Shown: positions 22,402 through 34,038 of the stretch, one piece after another | How positions within the stretch are numbered: position 1 is the first letter of the stretch | Layout: every line of letters begins with the position of its first letter | Assembly (NCBI GenBank): GCA_026119855.1 | Contig: JAOWBW010001301.1 | Coordinates: forward strand, 124,001-188,000 | Length of the DNA stretch: 64,000 bases | Source of the DNA: Campanula takesimana | Taxonomy: Eukaryota; Streptophyta; Magnoliopsida; Asterales; Campanulaceae | Reading direction: 5' to 3' | Position numbers and translations under genes: made by a program | The notes under the pieces: generated by a model | The model's input: only the letters and a program-made list of their open reading frames with translations | Told to the model about the DNA's origin: nothing | Database searches by the model: none

Positions 22402-23448
22402 ATGTCTAGAAGAAGAATTGGTGAAGCTTCTAGTGGGACTCAGAATCTTAATGGTCTACGGGAAGAAAACCGTGCAGTGTTTCAGGACAGGTTTGAAGTA
22501 GCCGTGAAAGCAATTCATGACCAAGGGCCGAGAGAGGAACATGTTGCACCTCCGCGGTATGGATTGGAGCAGTTCTTAAAGTTGAAACCAAGTGAGTACG
22601 ACGGTGAGCCTGATGTGAAGAAGGCCAAGCTATGGATAGAATCGATGGAGAAAATCTACGAGGTCTTTGGATGCACTGATGAGGATAGGGTTCTGTTTTC
22701 AGCTTATAAGCTCGTGGGGACTGCGGAACATTGGTGGAAGGCACTGAAGACCAGTTGGGATGCGACTCTTGTACCATATCCTTGGGAGTGGTTCGTGAAG
22801 AAATTCAAGGATCATTTTATCTTTTTAGTGAATCAAAACCGGAAAGAGATCGAGTTCCTCAGCTTGGAGGAAGGCTTGATGTCAGTAGCACAATACTTAA
22901 CTAAGTTCACAGAATTAGCCAGGTGTGGTGACTATCTTGTGCGGACCAAGGAGCAGAAAGCTATGAGATTCATCCGGGGTTTGAAGACTTCTATTCGGAC
23001 TCAACTTATAGCACAGCGGATTCAGACTTATCAGGATGCGGTGGATCGAGCCTACTTAATTGAGCAGGATATTGGGGATCGCAGAAGGAAGACTGAGATG
23101 GTTAACCCGGGTAAGCCAGGAGGGCAGAGTAAGTCACAACAGCAACATTCGGATAACAGAGGTAATTCTGGAGTGCAAACTCGATTCAGAAGGCAACTTC
23201 AAGGGCAACCAACAGTAAGAAATCAAGGCTCTAATAAGGGTACACGAAATTGGAAAGTCTGCAGCTACTGTCAGAGGAAAGGACACTCAGAAGACAAGTG
23301 TTGGAAGAAGCAAGGAAAATGTGTGAAGTGTGGTCAGTTGGGACACTTCGTTAAAGACTGTCCGAGGTTTAAGGTTCAATCATCAGGAACAGGAACCAGT
23401 ACTTCACCGGGTCAGAAGAGAGATGCTTCGGGGAACCCTAAGGTATAG
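22402..23448 (+). CDS. Gypsy-B Gag, copy 3
   Basis: A 348-codon Gag with the same start and stop as copy 2. Both zinc knuckles are intact here (CSYCQRKGHSEDKC and CVKCGQLGHFVKDC). It reads LSLEEGL where copies 1 and 2 read LSLEQGL, and has a Glu to Lys change in the VRTKEQ stretch. Gag would package RNA in particles. With pol dead in every copy, mobility would need enzymes from a relative such as an intact Gypsy-A-like element (inference). Confidence 0.88.
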   Translation: MSRRRIGEASSGTQNLNGLREENRAVFQDRFEVAVKAIHDQGPREEHVAPPRYGLEQFLKLKPSEYDGEPDVKKAKLWIESMEKIYEVFGCTDEDRVLFSAYKLVGTAEHWWKALKTSWDATLVPYPWEWFVKKFKDHFIFLVNQNRKEIEFLSLEEGLMSVAQYLTKFTELARCGDYLVRTKEQKAMRFIRGLKTSIRTQLIAQRIQTYQDAVDRAYLIEQDIGDRRRKTEMVNPGKPGGQSKSQQQHSDNRGNSGVQTRFRRQLQGQPTVRNQGSNKGTRNWKVCSYCQRKGHSEDKCWKKQGKCVKCGQLGHFVKDCPRFKVQSSGTGTSTSPGQKRDASGNPKV

Positions 23449-25209
23449 GGTAGAGTATTTGCAATCAATCAGCACTCAGCGGGTGACTCATCAGTTTCAG
23501 GAGGTATTATTTTGCGTCGAGAGAGCGAGCGCGTGCATGTTAGGATCATTGCATTCATGTGTTTCTGTGCATTTAGTTGCATTTATTTCTTCTGAGTCTT
23601 TGACTTATGTGTACTAGGTGTCTACTCCTATGGAGGAGTTTAGGGTATCTGATGAAGTCTTATGTGCTTATGATGTGCTTAAGTATGGTTATGTCTCACC
23701 TGCTAGATTAGCCATTTTGCTATTGCAAGATTTTGATGTCACTATTGCTTTAATCTATTGTTGTAGGGGATTGTTATATTCTCCATTCCTGATTTCTTAA
23801 AATTATTTGAGACCGTTCCTTTGCGTAGAGTTATACCTAATTTTTTTTATTAATTGAATTCCGAGTATTTAGTTTCGGTGAATTGTTGGGCGTATTTATC
23901 GTTTGTGAAAATTTCTATTTTATTTCTGAATAGTACCTAGTAATTGGGGAGAACCTTGGGTTAAATTGAGTTGTTACAGTACAAGGTTGTAGTGCTAATA
24001 TTGAGATCAATGTTCTTATGACATCGGTTGGGTTATAGGAGTTGAGGATTCAATGAGGATCTCTTGAGGAAAATTTTGGTCACTTTTAGTACATCTCCGT
24101 GAATGCATCGGAATGGGTTAGTATGGAGAGGTATATGATTTGTTATGGATGATGATTTTGTTGTAGGAGTTCCGATCATTAATGGTGGTAAGCGTGTAGT
24201 TAGAAAGGACTAAGTACATTTTGGGGGAGTAATAATTTCTCAATCTATGTTAAAGGTATTTTGAAATTTTGGTTAGATAGTGGTTCTATGGTTCTAAATC
24301 CCTTCTTGGTGGCGTTACCGAATTGGATCAAGGGTGTGTGAAGAAAGTTGAGTATCAATACTTGGGCATAATTAAAGAATATTGTGATTTGGTAATGGAG
24401 CTATTGGAATGAGGCTAGCTAATCGGGTTATGATCTTGATAGTACCATTGAGCTTAAGTATCATTAAGTTAATAAAGGTATGCGTGAGAGACTAACTGGG
24501 GTTAGCTATTGAATTTAAAGTTCATTGATTTCCTTTGGGTATATGAGCACGGATTATAACTTAAAAGGGAGCTAGAGGAAATCCCTTGAAGATAAAATTT
24601 AGACCATTTTCGGACTATTGAGTATTCGTAATTATTTTAGGCTTTCAAGGATTGGAGTGTTATGACGATGATATTATGATGTAGGTTTAAGTGAGCATTT
24701 TGTATTTATATTACACCTCTAGTTTAAAGTGCTACCTAGAGCGAGAGCACTATAATGGGAATCTTTAGAGATATAGCCTTTGGTGAATATTATGGGGATG
24801 GAAAATTTCTTTAGCTTTTCATATTTTAAAAGCTAATTAAGCTCGAGATGGAATGTTTGGAATTTCTGGGGAATAATACTAAGTATGCGATTTACAAATG
24901 GAAGTACCTTTGCGGTGTAGTTAAGGTTATGAATAAGGCGAGCTTGAGGTACCTCGAGAATTATGTGTGGAAATAATTTGAATTCTTCGATTTTGAGTAC
25001 GGATTTTGATTAGTAATGAAGTTAATGATGGAATGATTCGGTTCGAGAGGTGGTGTTATCGTAAGCATTATTTAAGGTTACCTTGTAGTGGGTTAGATTG
25101 GACAATTGAGGAATTTGAGAAATGGCGGAACTATCGTATTAGTGGGTACTTGATCATTCGGGTAAGTCTCGTTAAAATTCGGGTCGAATTTTCTTTAAGG
25201 GGGAGTGAA
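23449..25209 (+). pseudogene. Gypsy-B copy 3 decayed pol region
   Basis: Same ruined pol as in the other units, two bases shorter, with a one-base change in the protease-like fragment (LAILLLQDFDV against LAMLLLQDFDV). No enzyme motif. Polypurine tract at the end. Confidence 0.75.
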
Positions 25210-27940
25210 TGTCACGACCCGAAATCTAGGCTCTATTTTATTGGTAATAAATAATTATTATTTATTTATTTACTTATTTATTTATTTAAATTATTATTTA
25301 TTTAATTATTTATGTGTGTGCATTTTATGTGTCATAATAAATTATGTCTAGCATTTTAATTGGGTCATTTGTGCTAGTGTAGTATTTTTGGGTCTTAATA
25401 GTTAGTAGGGAGTGTAAGTATTTGTGTGTAGTGTAGAGGAGGGGCCTGAGTGTAAGTTTTTGGAAATAATTCCCTCTTCTCCCTCTCCTCTTCCCCCATT
25501 CCCAGCCCATTTCTCTCTCTCTCTACATAGGAAGGTAAGTTTTTCTCCCTCTTCCTTCTCTCTTCATTTCCTTCTTCTTCCTCTCATAATCTCTCATTTC
25601 TTAAAACGTGAATCTTGTTTAGATCGTCGATAGGATCGTAGGAAGCCAAGAAATTTCGAGTTCCGGCAACTTTGAGAAAATCCGGGTAAGTTGCTTTTCC
25701 CCCATTTTTATGCTAAAGTGTTCATATCATGTTTATATTATGCTTGATGTGTTATATTTGAAGTTTGGTTGAATTTGGAATTTATTTGGAATTTATTTTG
25801 AGTTTTTGGTCAAAAATGGTGATTTTAGGAATGTTGGGTTTGAATCTTGATCTTGGTTGATAAATGGTATTATTTGAGTCCCCATTCTAGTTATAAGTTG
25901 TTTTGGGTTCATCTTTATGCTTGGTGGAAGGTTAATTATGTTTGATTTTGGTTGTAGTATGAAATGGGTAAGAAAAATTGGTAGAAACCCAGATTTTGGC
26001 CGGATTTCGTCCCTCCGGGCAAGGAGGCGCGCGCACCATGTTTTGGGAGGCGCGCGCACCCTTTTCTGCTTCGAAATCGCAGCCTTCTGACCTTAGGAGG
26101 CGCGCGCATCACTTTTTATGGAGGCGTGCGCATCCCTCTTTTTTCCAGTTTGTCCATTTTTCGTTCGATCTTCCGGAGGCCATAACTTTCTCATCCGGAC
26201 TCCGTTTTAGGCGTGTAAACTATCGTTTCGAAGCTCTATTCGAGTACTACAAGATGGTATAGGTTGTTCAGTTAAGTTATAAGTTTTATACTTCAGGATT
26301 TTATTGGGTGTTTGGGCATCTTATGACGTGTTCGTGGTTGTTCCAATCGAATTGATTTTCGAGTAGGACTTGGTCTAGGTTTTAGGCGATGTCCCATAGT
26401 ACCTAGGGGGTTGTTGTTGAACACCAAAGTGTAGGGTTTAGTCCGGTCGTGATCATGTTCTAAAGATTAACCTTTTGGATTCGTTTGGGGGTTTGGGATT
26501 GGTTCGTTAAGGACGGAGGTAAAGCGTGTTTTGGCAATTGGATACCTACGGTTTGATTAACCTTAAGATGTATTCATTCGGATTCATTATTTGGAATTCC
26601 AGGTGTGATGAGGTGGTTGAGTTCATAGTCCTAGTATATCTTTATGAGTAAATGTTTAGGGTCTTTTGGTATTAGTCATTGTGCCATTTGTGAGCGACCG
26701 TTTTGGTTGTGATCTTTATGATTAACTTGTGGGAATCATATTTAGGATGTATTTGGTACGTGCCTTATCTCTGAATCATTATGTCTTAATGGTCAATGTT
26801 GTTGGACTCTTTTATGAGAAACTCCTTGTGCTATTGTTGTTGAACTCTTCGTGAGTAACCGTTGCATCTTTATGGTGATTATTTGGTATGATTCCCTACT
26901 TTGGAATCAATGGTTGTTTATTGTGCTAGTATTTTATTACTTAGCCTTTACTTGAAAGTCCAGCTGGTATTTTGTGTGTGTTTGGGCGATGCGAAACATT
27001 ATGATGGCACAGCCAAGTCCATTGTGATTGTTGACCATTGTTTTGCCCCATAATTACCCTCCTCCAGATTGGCCTTGGATGTGAGAAGAGCTAGCTCCTT
27101 TGTGTGCATTTTAGCTTTACTTGGAGCATGACTTTGTGGCATGTCTCCCGTCCTTTGTGACACTTCATTTGGTTATTGGTTCCGGTACCGGGGTTTTCTC
27201 TTCGGCTTTCATGCTATGATGAAGATGATGATTGTTGATTATTGAAGCTGCGCAGCGATCCTTTATTTGGATGTTCCGGTTTGGAAAACCTTGGCTATGT
27301 ATCCACTTATGAGTGTTTATTTCAGCTTTATGTGTTGCATGTTGAGATGGTCGTTATTTCCAACCGGTATGGGACGGTTGGCGATAGGGAGCCTCTCATT
27401 TGTTGTTATATGATTATTTATATGATTGACTATTGGATGTTACTGTTCGACAGCATGTCACTTATTATTCCGCTGCTATCTATCTTATGTTAATTGCTAT
27501 CGGTCATTGCATATTAGCATGTCATGTAGTTGCATTAGTAACTTACTGAGATTTTATCTCACCCCGTTTATTTCCATCTTTGTTTTTCCTTAACCCCCCC
27601 AGGAGGAAAAGGATTAGGATTCGCGGATCGAGGAGGACGTCGAGAGGATTGAGATATTGGGGCAGGTTGTTATGGATCGGTTTACATTATTTAAATGTAT
27701 AACCTTTTGGGGATAGTGTCACCATTATTGACGTAATTAAGAATTGTATATTTATTCTTTTGAGTATAAGCTGTGGAGCTTATGTTGGTTGTACATTGTT
27801 GATTTAAACTTGGATTTGTAAAACCTTGTGTTATCATCTTTTGGTTCAAAATGGAATTTTTAACTTCTATATTTTAGAGTTTTGGTTTTAAGTCGACGTC
27901 CAGCTCGCGATCTCGGGCCGCGGGGTTCGGGGTCGCGACA
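25210..27940 (+). repeat. Gypsy-B LTR 3 (2,731 bp)
   Basis: Same termini. The CpG cluster starts at 26023, with one C to T transition in the fourth copy. The PBS follows at 27943. Confidence 0.93.
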
Positions 27941-28060
27941 GTTGGTATCAGAGCTATGGCCTAGCTCTATGTATAAGTATAGGTGGACTAGAATGACCTA
28001 GGAGGGTAGTTGTGTGCGGAGTGAGTAACGGTTAAGGTTTTATGCAGGTATTTGTTCGAA

Positions 28061-29107
28061 ATGTCTAGAAGAAGAATTGGTGAAGCTTCTAGTGGGACTC
28101 AGAATCTTAATGGTCTACGGGAAGAAAACCGTGCAGTGTTTCAGGACAGGTTTGAAGTAGCCGTGAAAGCAATTCATGACCAAGGGCCGAGAGAGGAACA
28201 TGTTGCACCTCCGCGGTATGGATTGGAGCAGTTCTTAAAGTTGAAACCAAGTGAGTACGACGGTGAGCCTGATGTGAAGAAGGCCAAGCTATGGATAGAA
28301 TCGATGGAGAAAATCTACGAGGTCTTTGGATGCACTGATGAGGATAGGGTTCTGTTTTCAGCTTATAAGCTCGTGGGGACTGCGGAACATTGGTGGAAGG
28401 CACTGAAGACCAGTTGGGATGCGACTCTTGTACCATATCCTTGGGAGTGGTTCGTGAAGAAATTCAAGGATCATTTTATCTTTTTAGTGAATCAAAACCG
28501 GAAAGAGATCGAGTTCCTCAGCTTGGAGGAAGGCTTGATGTCAGTAGCACAATACTTAACTAAGTTCACAGAATTAGCCAGGTGTGGTGACTATCTTGTG
28601 CGGACCGAGGAGCAGAAAGCTATGAGATTCATCCGGGGTTTGAAGACTTCTATTCGGACTCAACTTATAGCACAGCGGATTCAGACTTATCAGGATGCGG
28701 TGGATCGAGCCTACTTAATTGAGCAGGATATTGGGGATCGCAGAAGGAAGACTGAGATGGTTAACCCGGGTAAGCCAGGAGGGCAGAGTAAGTCACAACA
28801 GCAACATTCGGATAACAGAGGTAATTCTGGAGTGCAAACTCGATTCAGAAGGCAACTTCAAGGGCAACCAACAGTAAGAAATCAAGGCTCTAATAAGGGT
28901 ACACGAAATTGGAAAGTCTGCAGCTACTGTCAGAGGAAAGGACACTCAGAAGACAAGTGTTGGAAGAAGCAAGGAAAATGTGTGAAGTGTGGTCAGTTGG
29001 GACACTTCGTTAAAGACTGTCCGAGGTTTAAGGTTCAATCATCAGGAACAGGAACCAGTACTTCACCGGGTCAGAAGAGAGATGCTTCGGGGAACCCTAA
29101 GGTATAG
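28061..29107 (+). CDS. Gypsy-B Gag, copy 4
   Basis: A 348-codon Gag, identical in layout to copy 3 and sharing LSLEEGL, but with VRTEEQ. Both knuckles are intact. It shares the terminal TAG at the gag/protease boundary. The four gag copies are very close, so the open frames reflect recent duplication and do not by themselves prove selection. Confidence 0.88.
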   Translation: MSRRRIGEASSGTQNLNGLREENRAVFQDRFEVAVKAIHDQGPREEHVAPPRYGLEQFLKLKPSEYDGEPDVKKAKLWIESMEKIYEVFGCTDEDRVLFSAYKLVGTAEHWWKALKTSWDATLVPYPWEWFVKKFKDHFIFLVNQNRKEIEFLSLEEGLMSVAQYLTKFTELARCGDYLVRTEEQKAMRFIRGLKTSIRTQLIAQRIQTYQDAVDRAYLIEQDIGDRRRKTEMVNPGKPGGQSKSQQQHSDNRGNSGVQTRFRRQLQGQPTVRNQGSNKGTRNWKVCSYCQRKGHSEDKCWKKQGKCVKCGQLGHFVKDCPRFKVQSSGTGTSTSPGQKRDASGNPKV

Positions 29108-30869
29108 GGTAGAGTATTTGCAATCAATCAGCACTCAGCGGGTGACTCATCAGTTTCAGGAGGTATTATTTTGCGTCGAGAGAGCGAGCGCGTGCATGTT
29201 AGGATCATTGCATTCATGTGTTTCTGTGCATTTAGTTGCATTTATTTCTTCTGAGTCTTTGACTTATGTGTACTAGGTGTCTACTCCTATGGAGGAGTTT
29301 AGGGTATCTGATGAAGTCTTATGTGCTTATGATGTGCTTAAGTATGGTTATGTCTCACCTGCTAGATTAGCCATGTTGCTATTGCAAGATTTTGATGTCA
29401 CTATTGCTTTAATCTATTGTTGTAGGGGATTGTTATATTCTCCATTCCTGATTTCTTAAAATTATTTGAGACCGTTCCTTTGCGTAGAGTTATACCTAAT
29501 TTTTTTTATTAATTGAATTCCGAGTATTTAGTTTCGGTGAATTGTTGGGCGTATTTATCGTTTGTGAAAATTTCTATTTTATTTCTGAATAGTACCTAGT
29601 AATTGGGGAGAACCTTGGGTTAAATTGAGTTGTTACAGTACAAGGTTGTAGTGCTAATATTGAGATCAATGTTCTTATGACATCGGTTGGGTTATAGGAG
29701 TTGAGGATTCAATGAGGATCTCTTGAGGAAAATTTTGGTCACTTTTAGTACATCTCCGTGAATGCATCGGAATGGGTTAGTATGGAGAGGTATACGATTT
29801 GTTATGGATGATGAGTTTGTTGTAGGAGTTCCGATCATTAATGGTGGTAAGGTGTTAAGTTAGAAAGGACTAAGTACATTTTGGGGGAGTAATAATTTCT
29901 CAATCTATGTTAAAGGCATTTTGAAATTTTGGTTAGATAGTGGTTCTATGGTTCTAAATCCCTTCTTGGTGGCGTTACCGAATTGGATCAAGGGTGTGTG
30001 AAGAAAGTTGAGTATCAATACTTGGGCATAATTAAAGAATATTGTGATTTGGTAATGGAGCTATTGGAATGAGGCTAGCTAATCGGGTTATGATCTTGAT
30101 AGTACCATTGAGCTTAAGTATCATTAAGTTAATAAAGGTATGCGTGAGAGACTAACTGGGGTTAGCTATTGAATTTAGAGTTCATTGATTTCCTTTGGGT
30201 ATATGAGCACGGATTATAACTTAAAAGGGAGCTAGAGGAAATCCCTTGAAGATAAAATTTAGACCATTTTCGGACTATTGAGTATTCGTAATTATTTTAG
30301 GCTTTCAAGGATTGGAGTGTTATGACGATGATATTATGATATAGGTTTAAGTGAGCATTTTGTATTTATATTACACCTCTAGTTTAAAGTGCTACCTAGA
30401 GCGAGACCACTATAATGGGAATCTTTAGAGATATAGCCTTTGGTGAATATTATGGGGATGGAAAATTTCTTTAGCTTTTCATATTTTAAAAGCTAATTAA
30501 GCTCGAGATGGAATGTTTGGAATTTCTGGGGAATAATACTAAGTATGCGATTTACAAATGGAAGTACCTTTGCGGTGTAGTTAAGGTTATGAATAAGGCG
30601 AGCTTGAGGTACCTCGAGAATTATGTGTGGAAATAATTTGAATTCTTCGATTTTGAGTACGGATTTTGATTAGTAATGAAGTTAATGATGGAATGATTCG
30701 GTTCGAGAGGTGGTGTTATCGTAAGCATTATTTAAGGTTACCTTGTAGTGGGTTAGATTGGACAATTGAGGAATTTGAGAAATGGCGGAACTATCGTATT
30801 AGTAGGTACTTGATCATTCGGGTAAGTCTCGTTAAAATTCGGGTCGAATTTTCTTTAAGGGGGAGTGAA
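29108..30869 (+). pseudogene. Gypsy-B copy 4 decayed pol region
   Basis: Same ruined pol as in the other units, with private changes (a lost base near 29853 and a G to C change near 30407). No enzyme motif. Polypurine tract before LTR 4. Confidence 0.75.
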
Positions 30870-33605
30870 TGTCACGACCCGAAATATAGGCTCTATTTTA
30901 TTGGTAATAAATAATTATTATTTATTTATTTGCTTATTTATTTATTTAAATTATTATTTATTTAATTATTTATGTGTGTGCATTTTATGTTTCATAATAA
31001 ATTATGTCTAGCATTTTAATTGGGTCATTTGTGCTAGTGTAGTATTGTTGGGTCTTAATAGTTAGTAGGGAGTGTAAGTATTTGTGTGTAGTGTAGAGGA
31101 GGGGCCTGAGTGTAAGTTTTTGGAAATAATTCCCTCTTCTCCCTCTCCTCTTCCCCCATTCCCAGCCCATTTCTCTCTCTCTCTACATAGGAAGGTAAGT
31201 TTTTCTCCCTCTTCCTTCTCTCTTCATTTCCTTCTTCTTCCTCTCATAATCTCTCATTTCTTAAAACGTGAATCTTGTTTAGATCGTCGATAGGATCGTA
31301 GGAAGCCAAGAAATTTCGAGTTCCGGCAACTTTGAGAAAATCCGGGTAAGTTGCTTTTCCCCCATTTTTATGCTAAAGTGTTCATATCATGTTTATATTA
31401 TGCTTGATGTGTTATATTTGAAGTTTGGTTGAATTTGGAATTTATTTGGAATTTATTTTGAGTTTTTGGTCAAAAATGGTGATTTTAGGAATGTTGGGTT
31501 TGAATCTTGATCTTGGTTGATAAATGGTATTATTTGAGTCTCCATTCTAGTTATAAGTTGTTTTGGGTTCATCTTTATGCTTGGTGGAAGGTTAATTATG
31601 TTTGATTTTGGTTGTAGTATGAAATGGGTAAGAAAAATTGGTAGAAACCCAGATTTTGGCCGGATTTCGTCCCTCCGGGCAAGGAGGCGCGCGCACCATG
31701 TTTTGGGAGGCGCGCGCACCCTTTTCTGCTTCGAAATCGCAGCCTTCTGACCTTAGGAGGCGCGCGCATCACTTTTTATGGAGGCGCGCACATCCCTCTT
31801 TTTTCCAGTTTGTCCATTTTTCGTTCGATCTTCCGGAGGCCATAACTTTCTCATCCGGACTCCGTTTTAGGTGTGTAAACTATCGTTTCGAAGCTCTATT
31901 CGAGTACTACAAGATGGTATAGGTTTTTCAGTTAAGTTATAAGTTTTATACTTCAGGATTTTATTGGGTGTTTGGGCATCTTATGACGTGTTCGTGGTTG
32001 TTCCAATCGAATTGATTTTCGAGTAGGACTTGGTCTAGGTTTTAGGCGATGTCCCATAGTTCCTAGGGGGTTGTTGTTGAACACCAAAGTGTAGGGTTTA
32101 GTCCGATCGTGATCATGTTCTAAAGATTAACCTTTTGGATTCGTTTGGGGGTTTGGGATTGGTTCGTTAAGGACGGAGGTAAAGCGTGTTTTGGCAATTG
32201 GATACCTACGGTTTGATTAACCTTAAGATGTATTCATTCGGATTCATTATTTGGAATTCCAGGTGTGATGAGGTGGTTGAGTTCATAGTCCTAGTATATC
32301 TTTATGAGTAAATGTTTAGGGTCTTTTGGTATTAGTCATTGTGCCATTTGTGAGCGACCGTTTTGGTTGTGCTCTTTATGATTAACTTGTGGGAATCATA
32401 TTTAGGATGTATTTGGTACGTGCCTTATCTCTGAATCATTATGTCTTAATGGTCAATGTTGTTGGACTCTTTTATGAGAAACTCCTTGTGCTATTGTTGT
32501 TGAACTCTTCGTGAGTAACCGTTGCATCTTTATGGTGATTATTTGGTATGATTACCTACTTTGGAATCAATGGTTGTTTATTGTGCTAGTATTTTATTAC
32601 TTAGCCTTTACTTGAAAGTCCAGCTGGTATTTTGTGTGTGTTTGGGCGATGCGAAACATTATGATGGCACAGCCAAGTCCATTATGATTGTTGACCATTG
32701 TTTTGCCCCATTATTACCCTCCTCCATATTGGCCTTGGATGTGAGAAGAGCTAGCTCCTTTGTGTGCATTTTAGCTTTACTTGGAGCATGACTTTGTGCC
32801 ATGTCTCCCGTCCTTTGTGACACTTCATTTGGTTATTGGTTACGGTACCGGGGTTTTCTCTTCGGCTTTCATGCTATGATGAAGATGATGATTGTTGATT
32901 ATTGAAGCTGCGCAGCGATCCTTTATTTGGATGTTCCGGTTTGGAAAACCTTGGCTATGTATCCACTTATGAGTGTTTATTTCAGCTTTATGTGTTGCAT
33001 GTTGAGCTGGTCGTTATTTCCAACCGGTATGGGACGGTTGGCGATAGGGAGCCTCTCATTTGTTGTTATATTTTTATTTATATGATTGACTATTGGATGT
33101 TACTGTTCGATAGCATGTCACTTATTATTCCGCTGCTATCTATCTTATGTTAATTGCTATCGGTCATTGCATATTAGCATGTCATGTAGTTGCATTAGTA
33201 ACTTACTGAGATTTTATCTCACCCCGTTTATTTCCATCTTTGTTTTTCCTTAACCCCCCCCCCCCAGGAGGAAAAGGATTAGGATTCGCGGATCGAGGAG
33301 GACGTCGAGAGGATTGAGATATTGGGGCAGGTTGTTATGGATCGGTTTACATTATTTAAATGTATAACCTTTTGGGGATAGTGTCACCATTATTGATGTC
33401 ATTAAGAATTGCATATTTATTCTTTTGAGTATAAGCTGTGGAGCTTATGTTGGTTGTACATTGTTGATTTAAACTTGGATTTGTAAAACCTTGTGTTATC
33501 ATCTTTTGGTTCAAAATGGAATTTTTAACTTCTATATTTTAGAGTTTTGGTTTTAAGTCGACGTCCAGCTCGCGATCTCGGGCCGCGGGGTTCGGGGTCG
33601 CGACA
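30870..33605 (+). repeat. Gypsy-B LTR 4 (2,736 bp), right end of the array
   Basis: It has the same termini but the most private changes of the four, including a 12-base C-run near 33253. Its fourth CpG motif reads GGCGCGCAC. No PBS follows, because the next bases (CAAATCC) belong to Copia-C. CAAAT (33606-33610) may be one half of the TSD; its partner was lost with the left end. Confidence 0.92.
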
Positions 33606-34038
33606 CAAATCCATTTGGCTTATTATTCTTCCCTACGTGAATCCAATCATGCCAATCATACCCTTTATAACTACCGTGTTAAGGCAGCGTTTGAATATGT
33701 CAAACATAATGTTCATCAAGTGGAAGACTATAATAACTTCATGTCTAAGGATTCAAATGACATAACTAATATGAGATTTATATATGACATCGACCATGAC
33801 ATGAATCTCATACCGCGGGTCATGTCCAGTACCTTGTTCCAAACAAGTACCCATAAATCTAACATGATCATCCCATGATCATTTAGCCTTTATACTAGTG
33901 CTTAACAAGCTCTAGGGACGGAGATTATTATAAGCAAACACGAGCCATAATAATAATCTTATTATCTCTTTATTATTATGAATAAAATGATAACTTATAC
34001 AACGTTTAACAAACGTGCCTAGGGCACCAACACCAACA
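33606..34038 (-). repeat. Copia-C1: LTR fragment on the minus strand, cut by Gypsy-B
   Basis: Read on the minus strand, it starts TGTTGGTGTTGGTGCC (34038 or 34032 downward) and runs to 33606, where the Gypsy-B end lies. It is a diverged inverted copy of about 34060-34390. Examples of matching blocks are TTATAATAAT...GTCCCTAG and GTTTGACATAGTC / TTTGAATATGTCAAAC. It is read here as the first part of a copia LTR head-to-head with C2. It has no coding content. Confidence 0.6.

Larger units (their letters stand above)
11217..33605 (+). mobile_element. Gypsy-B head-to-tail array (four internal regions, four LTRs)
   Basis: The LTRs are 13889-16619, 19550-22281, 25210-27940 and 30870-33605. Between them are near-identical internal regions of about 2,930 bp; a fourth, at the left, has lost its 5' end. 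The unit is about 5,660 bp. Each internal region has a PBS, a gag ORF, about 1.8 kb of ruined pol and a polypurine tract. Copies differ by scattered substitutions and by length of C and T runs. The family is related to Gypsy-A: similar Gag, similar 3' end (AAAATTCGGG...AAGGGGGAGTG) and similar LTR ends. The right end stops at a TG...CA LTR terminus. The left end was lost at the junction, so no TSD can be paired. Confidence 0.92.

Noticed and set aside
32561..32791. 76-codon plus-strand ORF in Gypsy-B LTR 4 only
   Set aside because: It is created by private substitutions in one LTR copy; the other three have stops.
30870..33605. Region after Gypsy-B LTR 4 as further Gypsy-B internal sequence
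   Set aside because: No PBS or gag follows; the sequence matches Copia-C.
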